Assembly (NCBI RefSeq): GCF_020921035.1
Contig: NC_063160.1
Location: 23,469,095 to 23,533,094, forward strand
DNA length: 64,000 nt
Origin: Rhodamnia argentea
Lineage: Eukaryota > Streptophyta > Magnoliopsida > Myrtales > Myrtaceae
Direction of reading: 5' to 3'
Part shown: one piece after another, positions 1 through 12,173 of the stretch
How the letters are laid out: the number at the start of each line of letters is the position of its first letter
Position numbering within the stretch: the stretch's first letter is position 1
The notes under the pieces: model-generated
What the model saw: the letters and a program-made list of their open reading frames with translations, nothing else
The model's database searches: none
Told to the model about the DNA's origin: nothing
Position numbers and translations under genes: made by a program

Positions 1-171
1 ACAGGCTCTAAGACGACCATACGTGATTTTCAAATTGGCGATTCGCTCGTGATTTTCAATCCTCCAGCTTTTATGTACAAAAGCGACCTGATCATCCACT
101 CGCCTGCTCAAACGCCGCGACAATTCGTTTTGATTGCTTAACGGGTGTCCGAAAAACTCGTAAATGATTAC

Positions 172-771
172 CTCCTCGGGCTGCTGGAGATACTGCACGC
201 TGACGGTGCACAGCACGGCGTCGAAGCTCTCGCTGGCCAGCTCGAGCCTGGGCTCAGAGTTCAGGTCCTTGACGAAGAAGTAGTCCAAGCGCGGGTTCCT
301 CGCGAGCTCCTGCGCATTCATGCCGTGACCCACCACCATCTTGTACGCGACCTCTTCCGGTAGGTGGCTCACCCACGAGCTCATCAGGTCCAGCACCTCC
401 GATCCGGGCCTCAACCGGTCCCTGTAGAGGTCCGTCAATGTGGCGAGGAAGCCGTCGTTCACATGCTTCACGAAACGCGGGAAGGAGTAGAAGTCGCGGT
501 CTGGCAAGGCGTTGAGCTTAGCCCGGGATTCCGGGGACAGCACCAGCCGCTTTATCCTGCCCGCCGACGAGGGTGTTGGCTGGTTCGAGGTGGCGGCGGT
601 GGAGGCGGTCTTGTTGCCGTCGCCGTGGTTGGGGGTGATGATGGTGTTCGTGAGCCGGAGGAGGGATTTGAATTTGGCGGGTGAGAGAGATGTCGAGCGT
701 TTGTGGGCGGTGGTTGGAGAAGACGGTGGACATGGACGGTGGTGGTGGCGGGTACGAGGGGCTACGAGCAT
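172..771 (-). CDS. SAM-dependent methyltransferase, first exon (partial gene)
   Basis: One open exon of 200 codons read leftwards from the ATG at 771. It ends at 172, where the next minus-strand bases GTAATC form a splice donor, so the rest of the gene lies beyond the left window edge. The first ~75 residues are rich in Ser, Thr, Pro and His and look like an organelle transit peptide, probably chloroplast (inference). The conserved part starts around residue 77. SEVLDLMSSWVSHLPEE (124-140) resembles the glycine-poor SAM-binding motif I of a plant family of class I (methyltransferase type 11) proteins. MNAQELARNPRLDYFFVKDL (151-170) and SFDAVLCTVSVQYLQQPEE (182-200) fit the following strands and the post-I region. 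The substrate is unknown. The reading frame is intact and the codons are GC-rich, unlike the flanking DNA. Confidence 0.8.
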
Positions 772-1964
772 GGATCGAAGTGTGTGAACGAGGAGGAGGG
801 AGAGAGTGAGAGATGCCCGGAAAGAGATAACGTTCTTCTGGTGGCTGGAGGAAGAAAATTTTAAGCCAGTTTTTCAATTTTTTCTACACCTTTTGTTGGA
901 ACGTCCGGTTCGAATCGTAGTTAGACTTATCAAATTTCTTAATCCATGTGTGATCGGCTGAGTTGTTATATGGATTAGTTTTATTACATAAATTGATTTA
1001 AACATGTTATTAGTGTTAAATGGATTATAATTGAGTCATAAAAGAGTTCACAACTTACTTGGATCCAACACAACTCTCATTTCATTCTCTTTTGCTTTCA
1101 CTTGATCTCCCGTTCTCATGCTATGTATTCTCACCTCATTTTAGGTGTGAATTTTCCTAGATTAAATTAAATATGGAAGTCATTTAGGAATATGGGTTAA
1201 ATGGAGTATAGGTAATTAGATTTGCATTGCAATAAATGGATCATAAATAGATTAAATGAGTCTATTTAGATCGAACCATTTATTATCCGACTCATCCGTT
1301 TGACGGATTTAGTCAGAGTTAACGTTCATTTGAGCAAGCCTATTGCCATCACACCACTGAATTCCAGTCGAAACAAGCAAGAGTTGTACTCCACGTAAAA
1401 GACATGCTGCCCTAACATCACAAACCAATTGGAGATTTGCAAGGATGACTAAGGGATTCAAATTCGCCATCAAGGAGGCTTCGATGGGCAGTAAGTCTTA
1501 ACCAGCTCGGCCAATCACATCCGTGAGTGTCGCAACCCCGGTGGCAAATGCACGATATTTTTATTCCCTGAGATCACGCATAAGACTAGTCGGATTCCAT
1601 TTCGATCGCACAATACTTCAATTGAAGAGATTTTATGGATTGTGAAAATGTCGGTCGGTCGGTTGCTACGGAGGGCTCGTGCATTTGTGGACCGGATTGA
1701 GTAATCCTGCCTTGAAAAACATTTGGTAAGAGATATGAGACCTCCTTTTTTCCTTGGCAATAGATGTTTAAGGCCTTAAGTAATTAAGCACGTAAATGTG
1801 GATACCCACGTACAAACATGGCCTTCTTTGAAGGATTGAACCTTGCCAGTGATGTCAAATTGCCTATCTTATATCTAACGAGCAGCTAAGAAATAGGCCC
1901 ATGGTCTCGGGCTCTCAGCCTACTTGGAATGGCCCAAATACGAAACCCTCATTGTCTTGACATA
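772..1964. other. Spacer, no gene seen
   Basis: AT-rich spacer holding the 5' flank of the methyltransferase gene and one possible short transposon (see 922-1342). The short open frames here are interrupted and have no recognisable protein motif. Confidence 0.6.
922..1342. mobile_element. Possible short hAT-like MITE remnant
   Basis: The left end reads TAGACTTATCAAAT. The right end, on the other strand, reads TAGGCTTGCTCAAATGAACG. Subterminal runs such as 'aaatggat' and 'taaatgg' recur in both arms. The imperfect inverted ends fit a degenerate hAT-type element, but no clear 8-bp duplication of the target is visible, so this is tentative. Confidence 0.3.
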
Positions 1965-2754
1965 GGCCCTATTTGGTTTAGCATTAAAAATGAACATTGA
2001 GGCCATAAAGTCCCTTAACCAAATGCAAATGGTGTTTGGTTCATTTTTTTGGCTATCTTTGGGGAGATGCAATTGCATCTCAAATGCTCTCCAAAGTCTT
2101 TTAACCCAAAGTAGAGGTACTTTAGGCTAAAGAACTTTTGTAAAATGCAACTAATTTTTTTTCTTTTAAATTTATCACCTTAGCTTGCCACCACCCGTCG
2201 CCCTGAGCCAACCGTCACCACCCACCCGCCGCCACCCGCCGTCCATCGCCGCCCATCGCTCGCGATCGCCGCAGACTACGTCTATCTCCACCGACTACCG
2301 TCGCCGCCCGCCACTATCAACCACCGCCCATTGAGCACCCCTACCCGATCGTCGCCCGCTGCCGCCGCCGCCACCGACTCGCCGCCACCGCCACCACTGA
2401 CTGCCACCGCCACCGCCCACCACCGATCGCCAACCGTAGCCCTCCACCGCCACTTGCCGCCCACCACCAATCGCCACCGACCATCGCCCGCCGCGATCGC
2501 CGCCGCCACCACCGATCACCATTGCAATCAACTACCGCCTCCCACCACCGTTGACCACCGCTTTTTTTTCAAAAAGTAAAAATACTTTACAAAGTTCATT
2601 TTTCACCAAACAGCATTTACGTCAAAGTTGTTTTTCAATGTGTTTTTAAAATACATTTTACCAAACACTACTTGCATTTTGAAAAAGGCCTTTAACCCAA
2701 AGGTATTTGCATTTTCTCAAAATCCCTTAGCCAAATGCTGAACCAAATAGGCCC
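1965..2754. mobile_element. TIR element, copy A of the GGSCCTNTTTGG family
   Basis: A non-autonomous DNA transposon. The left end GGCCCTATTTGGTTTAGCAT faces the right end, which on the minus strand reads GGGCCTATTTGGTTCAGCAT. The arms continue with shared phrases such as 'ccaaatgcaaatggtgtttgg' and 'caaaggtatttgcattttc'. The centre (about 2187-2555) is a CCACCGCC-type low-complexity block. No transposase is encoded. Copies B and C follow at 2758 and 42878. I could not settle the target duplication, so the superfamily stays open (hAT- or PIF-like ends). Confidence 0.75.
2187..2555. repeat. CCACCGCC low-complexity core of copy A
   Basis: About 370 bp of imperfect CCACCG/GCCGCC triplets. They create long open frames on both strands (Pro/His/Thr-rich on +, Gly/Trp/Arg-rich on -). 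They are compositional artefacts with no domain and no start context. Confidence 0.8.
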
Positions 2755-2757
2755 ATG

Positions 2758-3564
2758 GGGCCTTTTTGGTTCAGCATTTGGAAAGGACTTTAGGGCTCTA
2801 AAGTCCCTTGGCCAAATGCAAATGGCGTTTGGTTTAGTTTATTTGTTGCTCAACTTTGAGGAAATACAAGCGGTTCCAAAGGCCCCTAAAGACCTTTAGC
2901 CCAAAGTAGTTCTGGAGGTATTTTGGAAAGTTGCATTTTCGGAATACAACTATAATTTTTTATTTTTCTTTTCTTCTTCTTCCTCCTTCCTCCGCTTGCT
3001 GCTCCTATCCCCGCCGATTGCGCACCTTGGTGACGGCGGCCGCCCAACGATTGGCCATGACACACGAGCCGGCGAGCTCTAGGGTCGACAACCCGAGCCT
3101 CGGCCTCTTTGAATCTAGCTTAGCTTCGAGTGAATGAGGCAAGCCTTGGTGTCACCGGCCTCGAGGGAGGGCGAGCTTCATCGGATCCTGGCTCGGCCGG
3201 GCTCGGCTGGAGTGAGTGAGGCTTGCCTCGCCGGATCTGTTGAGGTTGGGGCGAGGCCGAGCTTGGCCTTTGGCCGATCGCTAGCCACCGCCGTGGAATG
3301 CAACCGTCGAGAAGAAATTAAAGAAGGAAGAAGGGAAAAAAAGGAGAAAAAAAAATCAAAGAAAGTAATTAAAAATTAAAATATTAAAAATTGAATTATT
3401 TACAAATGATATTTTTTACCAAATGACATTTACGTCAAAGTTGTTTTTCAATATGTTTTTAAAATATACTTTACCATGCACTATTTGCATTTCGAAAATC
3501 CCCTTAATTCAAAGGTATTTATATTTTTCCAAAGACATTTCCCAAAATCGAACCAAACAAGCCC
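2758..3564. mobile_element. TIR element, copy B, directly abutting copy A
   Basis: The left end GGGCCTTTTTGGTTCAGCAT begins three bases after copy A ends. The right end on the minus strand is GGGCTTGTTTGGTTCGATTT. Arm sequences match copies A and C, for example 'ctctaaagtcccttggccaa' and 'gacatttacgtcaaagttgt'. The core (about 2990-3300) is GC-rich but differs from that of copy A, with repeated 'gctcggc', 'gaggc' and 'ggcgag' words. It has no coding capacity that I recognise. Confidence 0.72.
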
Positions 3565-5264
3565 AAAATCAATCCCCGTGGAGATATATAAATTTCTAGT
3601 CCTTGGAGATGTGACTTGAGATGATTTTTTTGTGAGTAAACTAATGAGATTTAATATATTTTTTTTTTACACAATTACTTCCACAACCACGAGCCCTACA
3701 AAAGTCCAATTTAGGCACTGACTTTTCCCTTCATCCATTCGAGGTTTGTGCATGCCGACACCAACGTAATTCTCGCCTGTCCAACCTAGTAAAAAAAAAA
3801 ACCTAGCCACAAAAAAAAAAAACTAGTAAAAACGTTTCCCATGGGACATTCTTTTATCTAATTATTCCAATCTATAGCTTTCGGGACAGCTGAAAAAATA
3901 TATATATATATACGTGGAACTAAACTAGATGCCCAATATTTTGTTTTTTATATCCAAAGATGAAAATATCTTTTAGTAATTTAATCTCATAAAGATGAAA
4001 ACGATATCTCAAAAATGGGCGGGGCAAAAGAAAAGTGGGAAAAAAAAAAGACTAGCTAGCGATGATGGATGAGCAATGTTTAAAGTGCGATGTGATGCTA
4101 TCCATGGCGACCCCGGCATAGTTGTTATTGAAACCGCGTTGTTTATTTGGCAAGTCATGAAATGAAATGAAATGAGTTCATCTTGTTAGGATTCAGTGTA
4201 CAACCACAAAAAAAATAAAGCGTAAAGAGAAGAGAAAGAGAAATCGAAAAAAAAGATTTATCCTGGTTTACCCTCAAACTAGGACTACATTCAGCAGAAA
4301 ATTTCAATATAATTAGCACATCTCTCTCTTCTACATTACTCAATTACAAATGAAAGAAATAATATATAACAGTAGTTATTCATGGACCCAAATTCAAACT
4401 ATCAATAAAGTACGAGTTCAAACTATGAAAGCTCTCTAGTATCGATGGAGAGTATGAACCAAACCCCAACAAAATAACTTAGTGTTTGGATGATTCGTTT
4501 AAATAAGCTGAAGGAGCACTTAAACGGCTATATTTTGTTTTTAAACCCTTTTTTTTCCATCACTTAAGTATCGAAATAATCGGAATTCGGGTTTTCTCTT
4601 TCGACCTTCGGGATGACTAAAATGCGCCAATTAATTGGTAAAGGAAAGGACTTGATGGAGAAAAAGCCAATATGAGTAACCTCTTGTTTTCCACTGATTG
4701 AAGGCTACATATTATATATATAAAGCAAGGGTTTTGCTACCTTGGATGTGGGGAAACTTAGTAAGTTGGATGTGGTCCTGAAAGCAAACTTTGCACGTAA
4801 TGTCTTACTTTATGGCAATTATAGTGTTGGAGACATAAAGCGTGAAGAGACAATAAGGCCCAAAAATTTCAAGAGAGAGAGAGAGAGAGAGGGGGAGCTG
4901 ATGAGCATGAGGAGGAAGAGGAAGAAGAGCTCTGCCTTTACCACTGTTGGAAAGACGAGCAAGACGGTCATGATGGAACGAGCAATGATTGCGTTCGATG
5001 GAGGAAGTTGATCTCCAGCTATGGCTCATCATTTGGGATCGGCCACCTGCCAATTAAGGCGAGGAAAAGAAAAGGAGCAGGAGGAGGACGAGGAGGATGG
5101 GGAGGGTCCCCAAATCCATTTGCACGTGTACCCTCCACAATGCGTCTCTCTCTCTCTTCATAAAGAAGCGGGGAGACATGGGCAATCCACTCCCACCTTT
5201 TCTTTTGCATTCTCCGGGGACCGTGCTCCTAAGAACACCAAGATTCCTTCTGTATGATTGGATC
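3565..5264. other. Spacer, no gene seen
   Basis: AT-rich DNA with homopolymer runs, a TA tract near 3898-3912 and a GA tract near 4872-4890. The longest open frames (for example 4742-5011) have biased, purine-rich composition and no motif. No gene is supported. Confidence 0.55.
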
Positions 5265-5977
5265 GAAAAATTTCCAAAAACAGGATGTCAAAGTTATCTT
5301 ATTTTTTTCAAATAAAGACCTAAAGTGACACGACAACTTCAAATAAAAGCCTAAAATGGCCATGAGTATTTCTAAGAAGGGTCTGACCTCGTCGGCCGAT
5401 CGGTCGACTAAATATTCTGACCGGTTAAAGATATTTTCGTCAAAATACTATTTCAACCTAAATTATAGTAAAATTAAATTTTAAGTTAAGGCAAAACTAA
5501 AAATTGAAACAGAAAAAAGAAAATACGGGCGGGAGGGGTCCTCCTACCCGTGGTCGCCGGTCCTCACCTAGGTCCGAGGAAGGGCCGCGGCACTCGTGCG
5601 GTTCTGGTAGAGGGTCGCGGCCCTCTCCTAATCAGACACTCGATTCTGGTCAACATGGTCGCCGGCGACCTCGATGGCCATCATTGCCGCCCTCTTGCCT
5701 TTTTTTTTTTAACTTTTAGCTTTCTTTAAATTTTTAATAAATAGAAAAAGGAAAAATAAAGACAAAAATAAATGACAAAAATGCCCCTAATCAACTAGTA
5801 AGTCAAGCCCCTTTTTTTATATTGATATGGCCACTTCAAGCCCTTATTTAAAATAATATCCACTTCAAGCACTTACTGAGAAAATGCAAGCGCTTCAAGC
5901 CATCAATTGAAACAATGTTCACTTCATGCTCTTATTTAAGAAAATGATGGCACTTCAAGCTATTATTTGAATTTTTC
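5265..5977. mobile_element. Foldback-type element related to the one at 20177
   Basis: The left arm starts GAAAAATTTCC and contains 'caaataaagacctaaagtg'. The right arm contains 'gcacttcaagctattatttg' and ends in TTTTTC. These are the same kind of inverted AT-rich arms, built from 'aag(c)ccttatttgaa' phrases, as in the perfect element at 20177-21240. Between them lies a GC-rich core (about 5525-5695) with 'ggcgggaggggtcctcc' and 'ggtcgccgg', also as in that element. The termini are diverged and no 9-bp duplication is visible. Confidence 0.6.
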
Positions 5978-6049
5978 TCTAATTGAAATAGTGAACCAAT
6001 TAATTTGAGTTTGAGGACTTGGTTCCGCTAATTTGCATATGTGTAGAGC

Positions 6050-6092
<43 letters not shown>

Positions 6093-7882
6093 GCATGTGT
6101 GAGTTACTTTAGAAAAATCTCGTATCGGAGAATTGATGCAGTATGGAGCAATTAATACATTATAATCGGCCAACAACTAGTAACTTAAATTTTTGAATGA
6201 AGGTAGACACGCCGACAAGTCCAAACTTGAGTCCCTCTTAATAATCTCCCCTACAAAGGAACAAGCGATATCAAAGCCAACGAATCGATCGGTTGATTGG
6301 ATGACCCCTAAAATATTCCGGTGTTTCTTGAATATCTAAGGAATAAAAAAAAAGAACTTCCTGACCAAGGCAGTCCTGATGACAACCTTCAGGATTCAGT
6401 CCAGCAGCAAACCTAGCATTGAGATCAAACGAAACTAAGTGTTTTCAGCACATCGAGATCAACGGCATTCTCGTTACCAACAAACAAATCGGGACACGCG
6501 GCGCAAATCGAACGATGGGCTAGATTGACGGGCGGAGTAGGCGAGCACGCACGAGAGGCACGAGCAAAAGAGGAGAATCGTCCCTCTTACCATAATCGCT
6601 TGGGAGCAATTCCAAACGACATAACTCCACGAGAAAAAGCCGAAAGACGTGTTCGATTCGATGATGCGAATCCCCCGCCACGCTTTGAAAGGAGAAAAAA
6701 AAGAAAATGTCCGGTCGGAACTCGATTGCGTACGTCAACATCGAAAGCCCGCACGTAGAGAGCCAAAGCTATAAAGAGTGTCGACGAAAAGCTAATTTTG
6801 CAAAAGACTCTTCGGGGTTCCGATTGGTGCTCGTGGGTGGTGGAATTTTCACTCACTTGTTCCCTGGAGGCTCTTGCTTTAGGGGACCGGCGGCTCTTAT
6901 TCTATATGGTATGTACGCGGCCAGGCCTCTTTGACCCTTCGATTTCGGCTACGCATGTTCTTTTTAATAGCATCCAAATTTTGTAGTGCGCCTACTCGAA
7001 CGCGGGACGGCACAATTATGCTCATTGACTATTGAGTCAGACCAAAAATTGTTGACCAAACGTTTGTCGTGTTTATGTTCATGCTCTCCCACGATCGGCT
7101 CACGTTACATTCATACTCCACGTTCTTCTACTAGTTTTTGGCGAGGGAATGATTTCGGCACGCAATTGCAATGAAATCAAGCGTAAAAGCGCCCGAGAGA
7201 GAGAGAGGAATAGATAAATTGAGATCACGATATTTTATCCTGATTTCACTCTTAAACTGGGGCTACTTAAAGCGAGATTCACGTGTTTTTTCTGTTATTT
7301 GAGAGTATGAATTCCAGCCCCAACAGGAAAAACTCGCATGCATTATTGGCTGATGACCTCATCTTTCTTTATAGGGGGGCGCCAGGTTTGTGTTTTCTTT
7401 TCTAGTATTCTCAGCCTATTCGATTTTGTCCCCATTTTTAACCTTTGCTTGGAATTAAGGAGGGAAGACACGGTGATGGCACCTTTTTTTCAGGCCCCTT
7501 GAAACTCAATCATGCATGGAGACAAAAGGCTTTTGAAGACGTCTCTTCAAACTATTTTTTGCTTTCAAAGAACAAGAACGTCGATTTTACCTAAACCGAG
7601 CAAAGGGTCCGATTGAGCATTTGACTTTCCAAGGGAAAAAAATGCCCTGTCCAGCTGTGGCAATGGGAGTTTGTCCCCAGTTAAGAACATGAAAAGGCCT
7701 TTTCACGAATCTTCGTACGTAATAACGTGTCAATAGTTAAGCCTCGAGTCTTAAACTAGAAAACGATGCAATCAACGCTCCTCTAATCCTCGTAGATTTT
7801 TACGAGTGTCGTGTACATAATAGCCGCTTCCAAATGCTTTCTCTATCGCAAAACCGGCGCGAAAAGAAAAAAGGCCAGATGT
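5978..7882. other. Spacer with a GA microsatellite, no gene seen
   Basis: Contains a pure GA run (6053-6090) and otherwise unremarkable sequence. Overlapping open frames on both strands around 6520-6990 lack motifs, splice structure or codon bias, and I do not support them as genes. Confidence 0.5.
6053..6090. repeat. (GA)n microsatellite
   Basis: An uninterrupted GA dinucleotide run of about 38 bp. Confidence 0.95.
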
Positions 7883-8565
7883 GAGAAAATATTGTCCAGG
7901 AATTCCTAAACCTATCGTACGATGGCCAATTCACTTTTGAACTTTTCAATTGTGCCAATCTAGTCCTAAACTTTTTTACGATTTGCCAATTTGGTCCTTC
8001 CAGTCAATTTTAGGAGAAAACCGCGGACAGGGTGGTTTAGTCAGGCTGAGCCGTCATACGTGGCATGGAAGGCACTAAAGTGAACATTTTTTGTAATTTT
8101 TAAAAATTTTCTGAATTTCTTTAAATTTTTTTTGTTTTTCTAGTTCTTTCCTTTTCTTTCTTTCTTTTTTGTTTTTTTACAACTCTAGTTGGCGAGGGCC
8201 GTGATGCTCTTGCCTACAAAAATTAATAAAGAATAGAAAAGCAAAGCAAAGAAGAAAGAAAAGGAAAAATTAAAAATATTGCAAAATTTGTCGACATCAA
8301 TACCATCTAAGCGATGTAGGACAATCGACGATGAATAGACTGTCACGTTATCGATTTTCGATCAAAATGGACGAAAATGGCGGGTCATAAAAATGTTTAT
8401 GTCTATATTAACAAATCATTGATTTATGACTAAATCGGCACAATTGAAAGTTTAAAACTAAATTGGTAAGTCGTACAAAATTAGGACTAAATTGGCACAA
8501 TTGACAAGTTCGGGATTGAATTAGATGCCGTACAATATGTTTAGGACTTTTTGGACAGTTATCCC
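7883..8565. mobile_element. Long-TIR element of the 'TGTCCAAAAAGTCCTAAAC' family
   Basis: The left arm reads TGTCCAGGAATTCCTAAACC followed by 'caattgtgccaatctagtcc'. The right arm, on the minus strand, reads TGTCCAAAAAGTCCTAAACA followed by 'caattgtgccaatttagtcc'. The inverted arms are ~100 bp or more and surround an AT-rich interior with a short GC patch. No protein is encoded. Related arms occur at 8634, 39424 and 63585. The exact ends are uncertain by a few bases. Confidence 0.65.
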
Positions 8566-8633
8566 ACATAGATAATCAATGTCATTCTTTAAAGGGTCTT
8601 ATTATTCCTTAATGAAAATGGCGTGTTTGGGTC

Positions 8634-9345
8634 AGGAAAAATCACAGAAAAAACCCTAAACCTATTCCAATTATGCCAATTCGATTCTAAACTTTTTAAT
8701 TTGGTCAATTTATTACTAAATATTTTGACTATTTGTCAATTCAATCCATCCTGACAATTTTGACAAGCAATCGTAGATGTGGATACCAAATGTCTTACGT
8801 GGCGTTGTCGACACTAACGTGGATAATTTTTTTTTATAGAGTTTTTAAAGCAATTTGTAATTTTTTTTTTATAATTTGTGTATTATTTTCTCTTTTTATC
8901 CTCTTTCTTTTCTACTTTTTCATTGTGGTCGCCGACTAGGTGATGCTCAACCTCACCAGGGTTGGGCTAAAGATGGTTGAGCCTCGCTTGGCCACCGGCG
9001 AGGTCATGTCTCGCCCAGCCACCGGCGAGGCTTGGCGAGACTCCTAGAGGTCGTGAGATCGAACCTCGTGGCCTTCAAGCTCGCGGCCTCTGGCGAGGTT
9101 GGGCCTCGTCCATGGTTGACGAGGCTTGACCCTCGCCGGTCCGGTCGTGGTGAGATCAAGCATTGCCAGTTCACATTGAAAAAACAGACAGTAAAATGGA
9201 AAAATTTTTAGAAAAAATCATAATTAAAAAATCATAAAATTCTTTAAAATTTTTAAACATTGTCCACATTAGCGCCGGTTGAGCCAACAGCTGATATCCA
9301 CGTTAGCGATTTCCTACCAAAATCGATAGAATGGATTGGATTATT
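8634..9345. mobile_element. Diverged copy of the same long-TIR family
   Basis: The left arm has 'accctaaacctattccaatt', 'atgccaattcgattctaaac' and 'tcttacgtggcgttgtcgac', matching the 7883 element. The middle (about 8935-9175) is a GC-rich block with repeated 'ccaccggcgagg' and 'gaggttgggcctcg'. The right arm is eroded, keeping only 'gttagcgatttcctacc'. The right boundary is approximate. It lies 0.3 kb upstream of the P450 gene and may border its promoter. Confidence 0.5.
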
Positions 9346-9499
9346 AATAGAAAGGAAAGTGAGCAAATTTCCTAAAGCAAAGAGAGATATCCTGTGGCTA
9401 TATCAGAATAATCACATCTTCCTTTTGGGGAAAAATTATCAAAGCAGAACCAAATAAAGGCCGGCGAAAACAGCAGTGGATTTCGTTTTGGGTCAAGTT

Positions 9500-9637
9500 A
9501 TGGGCAAGTTATTTAAAGCAAGGAGAATAACAGCCAACCCATCTCAAGAGAGTGCTTCGCAGAAATTTGGCCCTCAAGCGTAGCGCTGTGTGTAATTTAG
9601 AGCTTTGTTTTCGCTGTAAACACTCAAAAGACAGGCC
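9500..9637 (+). promoter_or_regulatory. Probable core promoter and 5' leader of the P450 gene
   Basis: A TATA-like stretch (TTATTTAAAG near 9508) lies about 125 bp before the ATG at 9638, a common spacing for a plant promoter plus short leader. It is assigned from position only. Confidence 0.35.
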
Positions 9638-12134
9638 ATGGATATCTTCTGTTGCCTCTTGCCAATGCCCGATGCTGCGCCTGCCATCTTCCTAGGCCTT
9701 TGCCTGGCTTTCCTGTTTCTCTTCTACAAATTCTTCTCCTCGAAGCAGGACGTTAGGGCGAGGAACCTGCCTCAGGGAAGCGTGGGATGGCCGCTTCTGG
9801 GAGAAACTCTCGCCTTCCTCTCGCCTCACCGGTCCAACTCTCTGGGTATCTTCTTGCAAGATCACTGCTCTAGGTATGTCTCATCAAGCAAACATGCTTC
9901 CTTTTTCCTTTCCCTTTTTTCTCTTTTTCGTGTGTTTTCGTTTGTCGGTCGCCGGGGGTTTCACGGGAAGCGAGCGAAAAGTCGACCGCGAGCCTTTTGA
10001 TCCGGGAAAGACATGGGACGAACAGGGCATCCGAACCTTTCAATTCAACTATCTATACTTTAGATACTGCTTGTCCACTATCTCTGGAGTCTGGACTTGC
10101 AATGTAAGAGAAGATGATCTTATTGAATGCATGCACAGGTATGGTAAGGTATTCAAGTCCCATCTCTTCGGGTCTCCGACCATAGTCTCGTGCGACCACG
10201 AGCTCAACGCGTTCGTCCTCCAGAACGAGGAGAGGCTGTTCGGAGCAAGCTATCCGAAGCCCATGCTCGGGATTCTCGGCAAGTACTCGCTGCTCGTGGT
10301 CTCCGGAGACCTCCACAAGAAGCTGAGGAGCGTGGCCGTCAACTTCGTCACCGCCTCCAAGTCGACCTCTGAGTTCCATCTGTGCGTCGAGAGGCTGTCC
10401 GTCTCCATGTTGGAGTCGTGGAAAGGGCGTGATCAAGTTGCCTTCTGTAAAGAAGCCAAAATGGTAAGTCCTCTTTTGGTAATGAATATAATTCATCTTC
10501 CATCAAGCACAAACAATGGTAATTTGATGTGAAAACTGTCGACCATGATTTCTTTATGAGATTGGGGATTTTACTTTTTATTAAAGAAATGATTATGTAA
10601 CTGTCTTTAATCAACTGTGAATTTGTGGCCCATAGCATGCTATTACTTTCACAATCTTCTAAAGACTATTATGCTAGCAAAACCCAAATTATACAAGATT
10701 TTGGTACTTGTAATCATCGCTAAAATAGATTCGACAAAGCGGTATCAAAATGTTGAGATGTTTGCACTTTCATGCATACACTTTAAATTTAGGATCTTTA
10801 TAATCATTTCATGAAACGAAATATTCCAGAATGTGTCCTTTAGCGTCCTGTTATTACATACAGCAAAAACTCTATCTGAATCACTCATGCAGGAAAGGAC
10901 ACTTCTCTAGACTTGTTTTTTTTTTTTTTTTTTTTGTGGTCCGAGGAGATTTCTATTTTGAAACTTGTGAGTGCTAGCTGTGTATAACTTAGAAGATTGG
11001 TATGGACCATCATGATATTTCTTGTTTAAATGCTTGAAAACACATTATTTATTCTGGGTCTCTTTTTTGTTTCCAATTCTTCAGTTTGCACTAAGCCTTA
11101 TGGTGAAGACCCTTTTGAGTATTGAACCAGAAGATCCGAGGGCAAGGAAGATACTTGCTGATTTCTTGACCTACATGAAGGGTTTCGTGTCCTTGCCCTT
11201 ATATATTCCTGGTACCCCGTACGCCATGGCCGTGAAGGTACGCACTCAAATACCCTTTTGATTATCTTAAAAAGCCTAGGTTCCATGTATTTTTCATCAT
11301 TTGATATAGAAATATCCACAAAATTTCATGTTTCTCTCTTCCGCATACATTTCTCAGCTCTGAATTTATTATATTTGATGTTTTATGACGTTGTCGCGGA
11401 AAAATGGATCGCTCTTTTGAGCCCTGAGCAGGCAAGAGCAAGGCTTTCCTCAACCGTGAGAGAGATAATAGAAGAGAGGAGAAGAAGCAGCAGCAGCAGC
11501 AATGTGGTGGGGTTGAGGAAAGGAGACTTCATGGACGTGATTCTAGGGAAGGAGGGGTTGAACGAGGAAGAGATGGTGAGCATCGTGTTGGACATCTTGC
11601 TCGGCGGCTACGAAACCACCGCCACCCTCATGGCCTTGATCGTCTTCTTCCTCGCACATGAACCCGCCTCTCTCCTCCAACTCAGGGTATACCTCTCTCT
11701 CTCTCTCTCCATTATACATAGCCAGTTCATGATAATATGTGTACAGCCAGTAATGAGTTTCAACTGAGAAGGTATTGATGTTTTCTTATCTCTCTTTCGG
11801 TTTTGTTTGTTTGAACTTTTGTACACACAGGAAGAGCACCAAGCAATAAGGCGGAAGAAGGGGAGAGGAGAGCCGTTGAACGCGGAAGATTACAAGCAAA
11901 TGGAGTACACTGATGATGTATGATCGAGATAACTAGACATCTTACATATTTTTAATCTTAGTCATTACAACACACCTGCAAGTTCCAACAGGCTAATGCA
12001 AAGCTCGAAAATGAATAGGTCATATGCGAGGCTCTGAGATGTGGGAATGTGGTCAAATTTGTGCACCGCAGAGCCCTTCAGGACATCGAGTTCAAAGGTA
12101 GTTCTCTACTAGTGCTGCTCCTGCTGCTGCTGCT

Positions 12135-12173
<39 letters not shown>

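Noticed and set aside
905-920. GGTTCGAATC resembling a tRNA B box
   Set aside because: No A box, anticodon stem or cloverleaf could be built around it.
2282-2579. Pro/His/Thr- and Gly/Trp-rich open frames
   Set aside because: Products of the CCACCGCC low-complexity core inside transposon copy A, not genes.
10053-10496. 147-codon minus-strand frame
   Set aside because: Antisense shadow of P450 exon 2.
9876-10532. A 218-codon continuous frame in the P450 gene
   Set aside because: Intron 1 happens to stay open into exon 2. The splice sites at 9873 and 10139 and P450 homology favour the spliced model.
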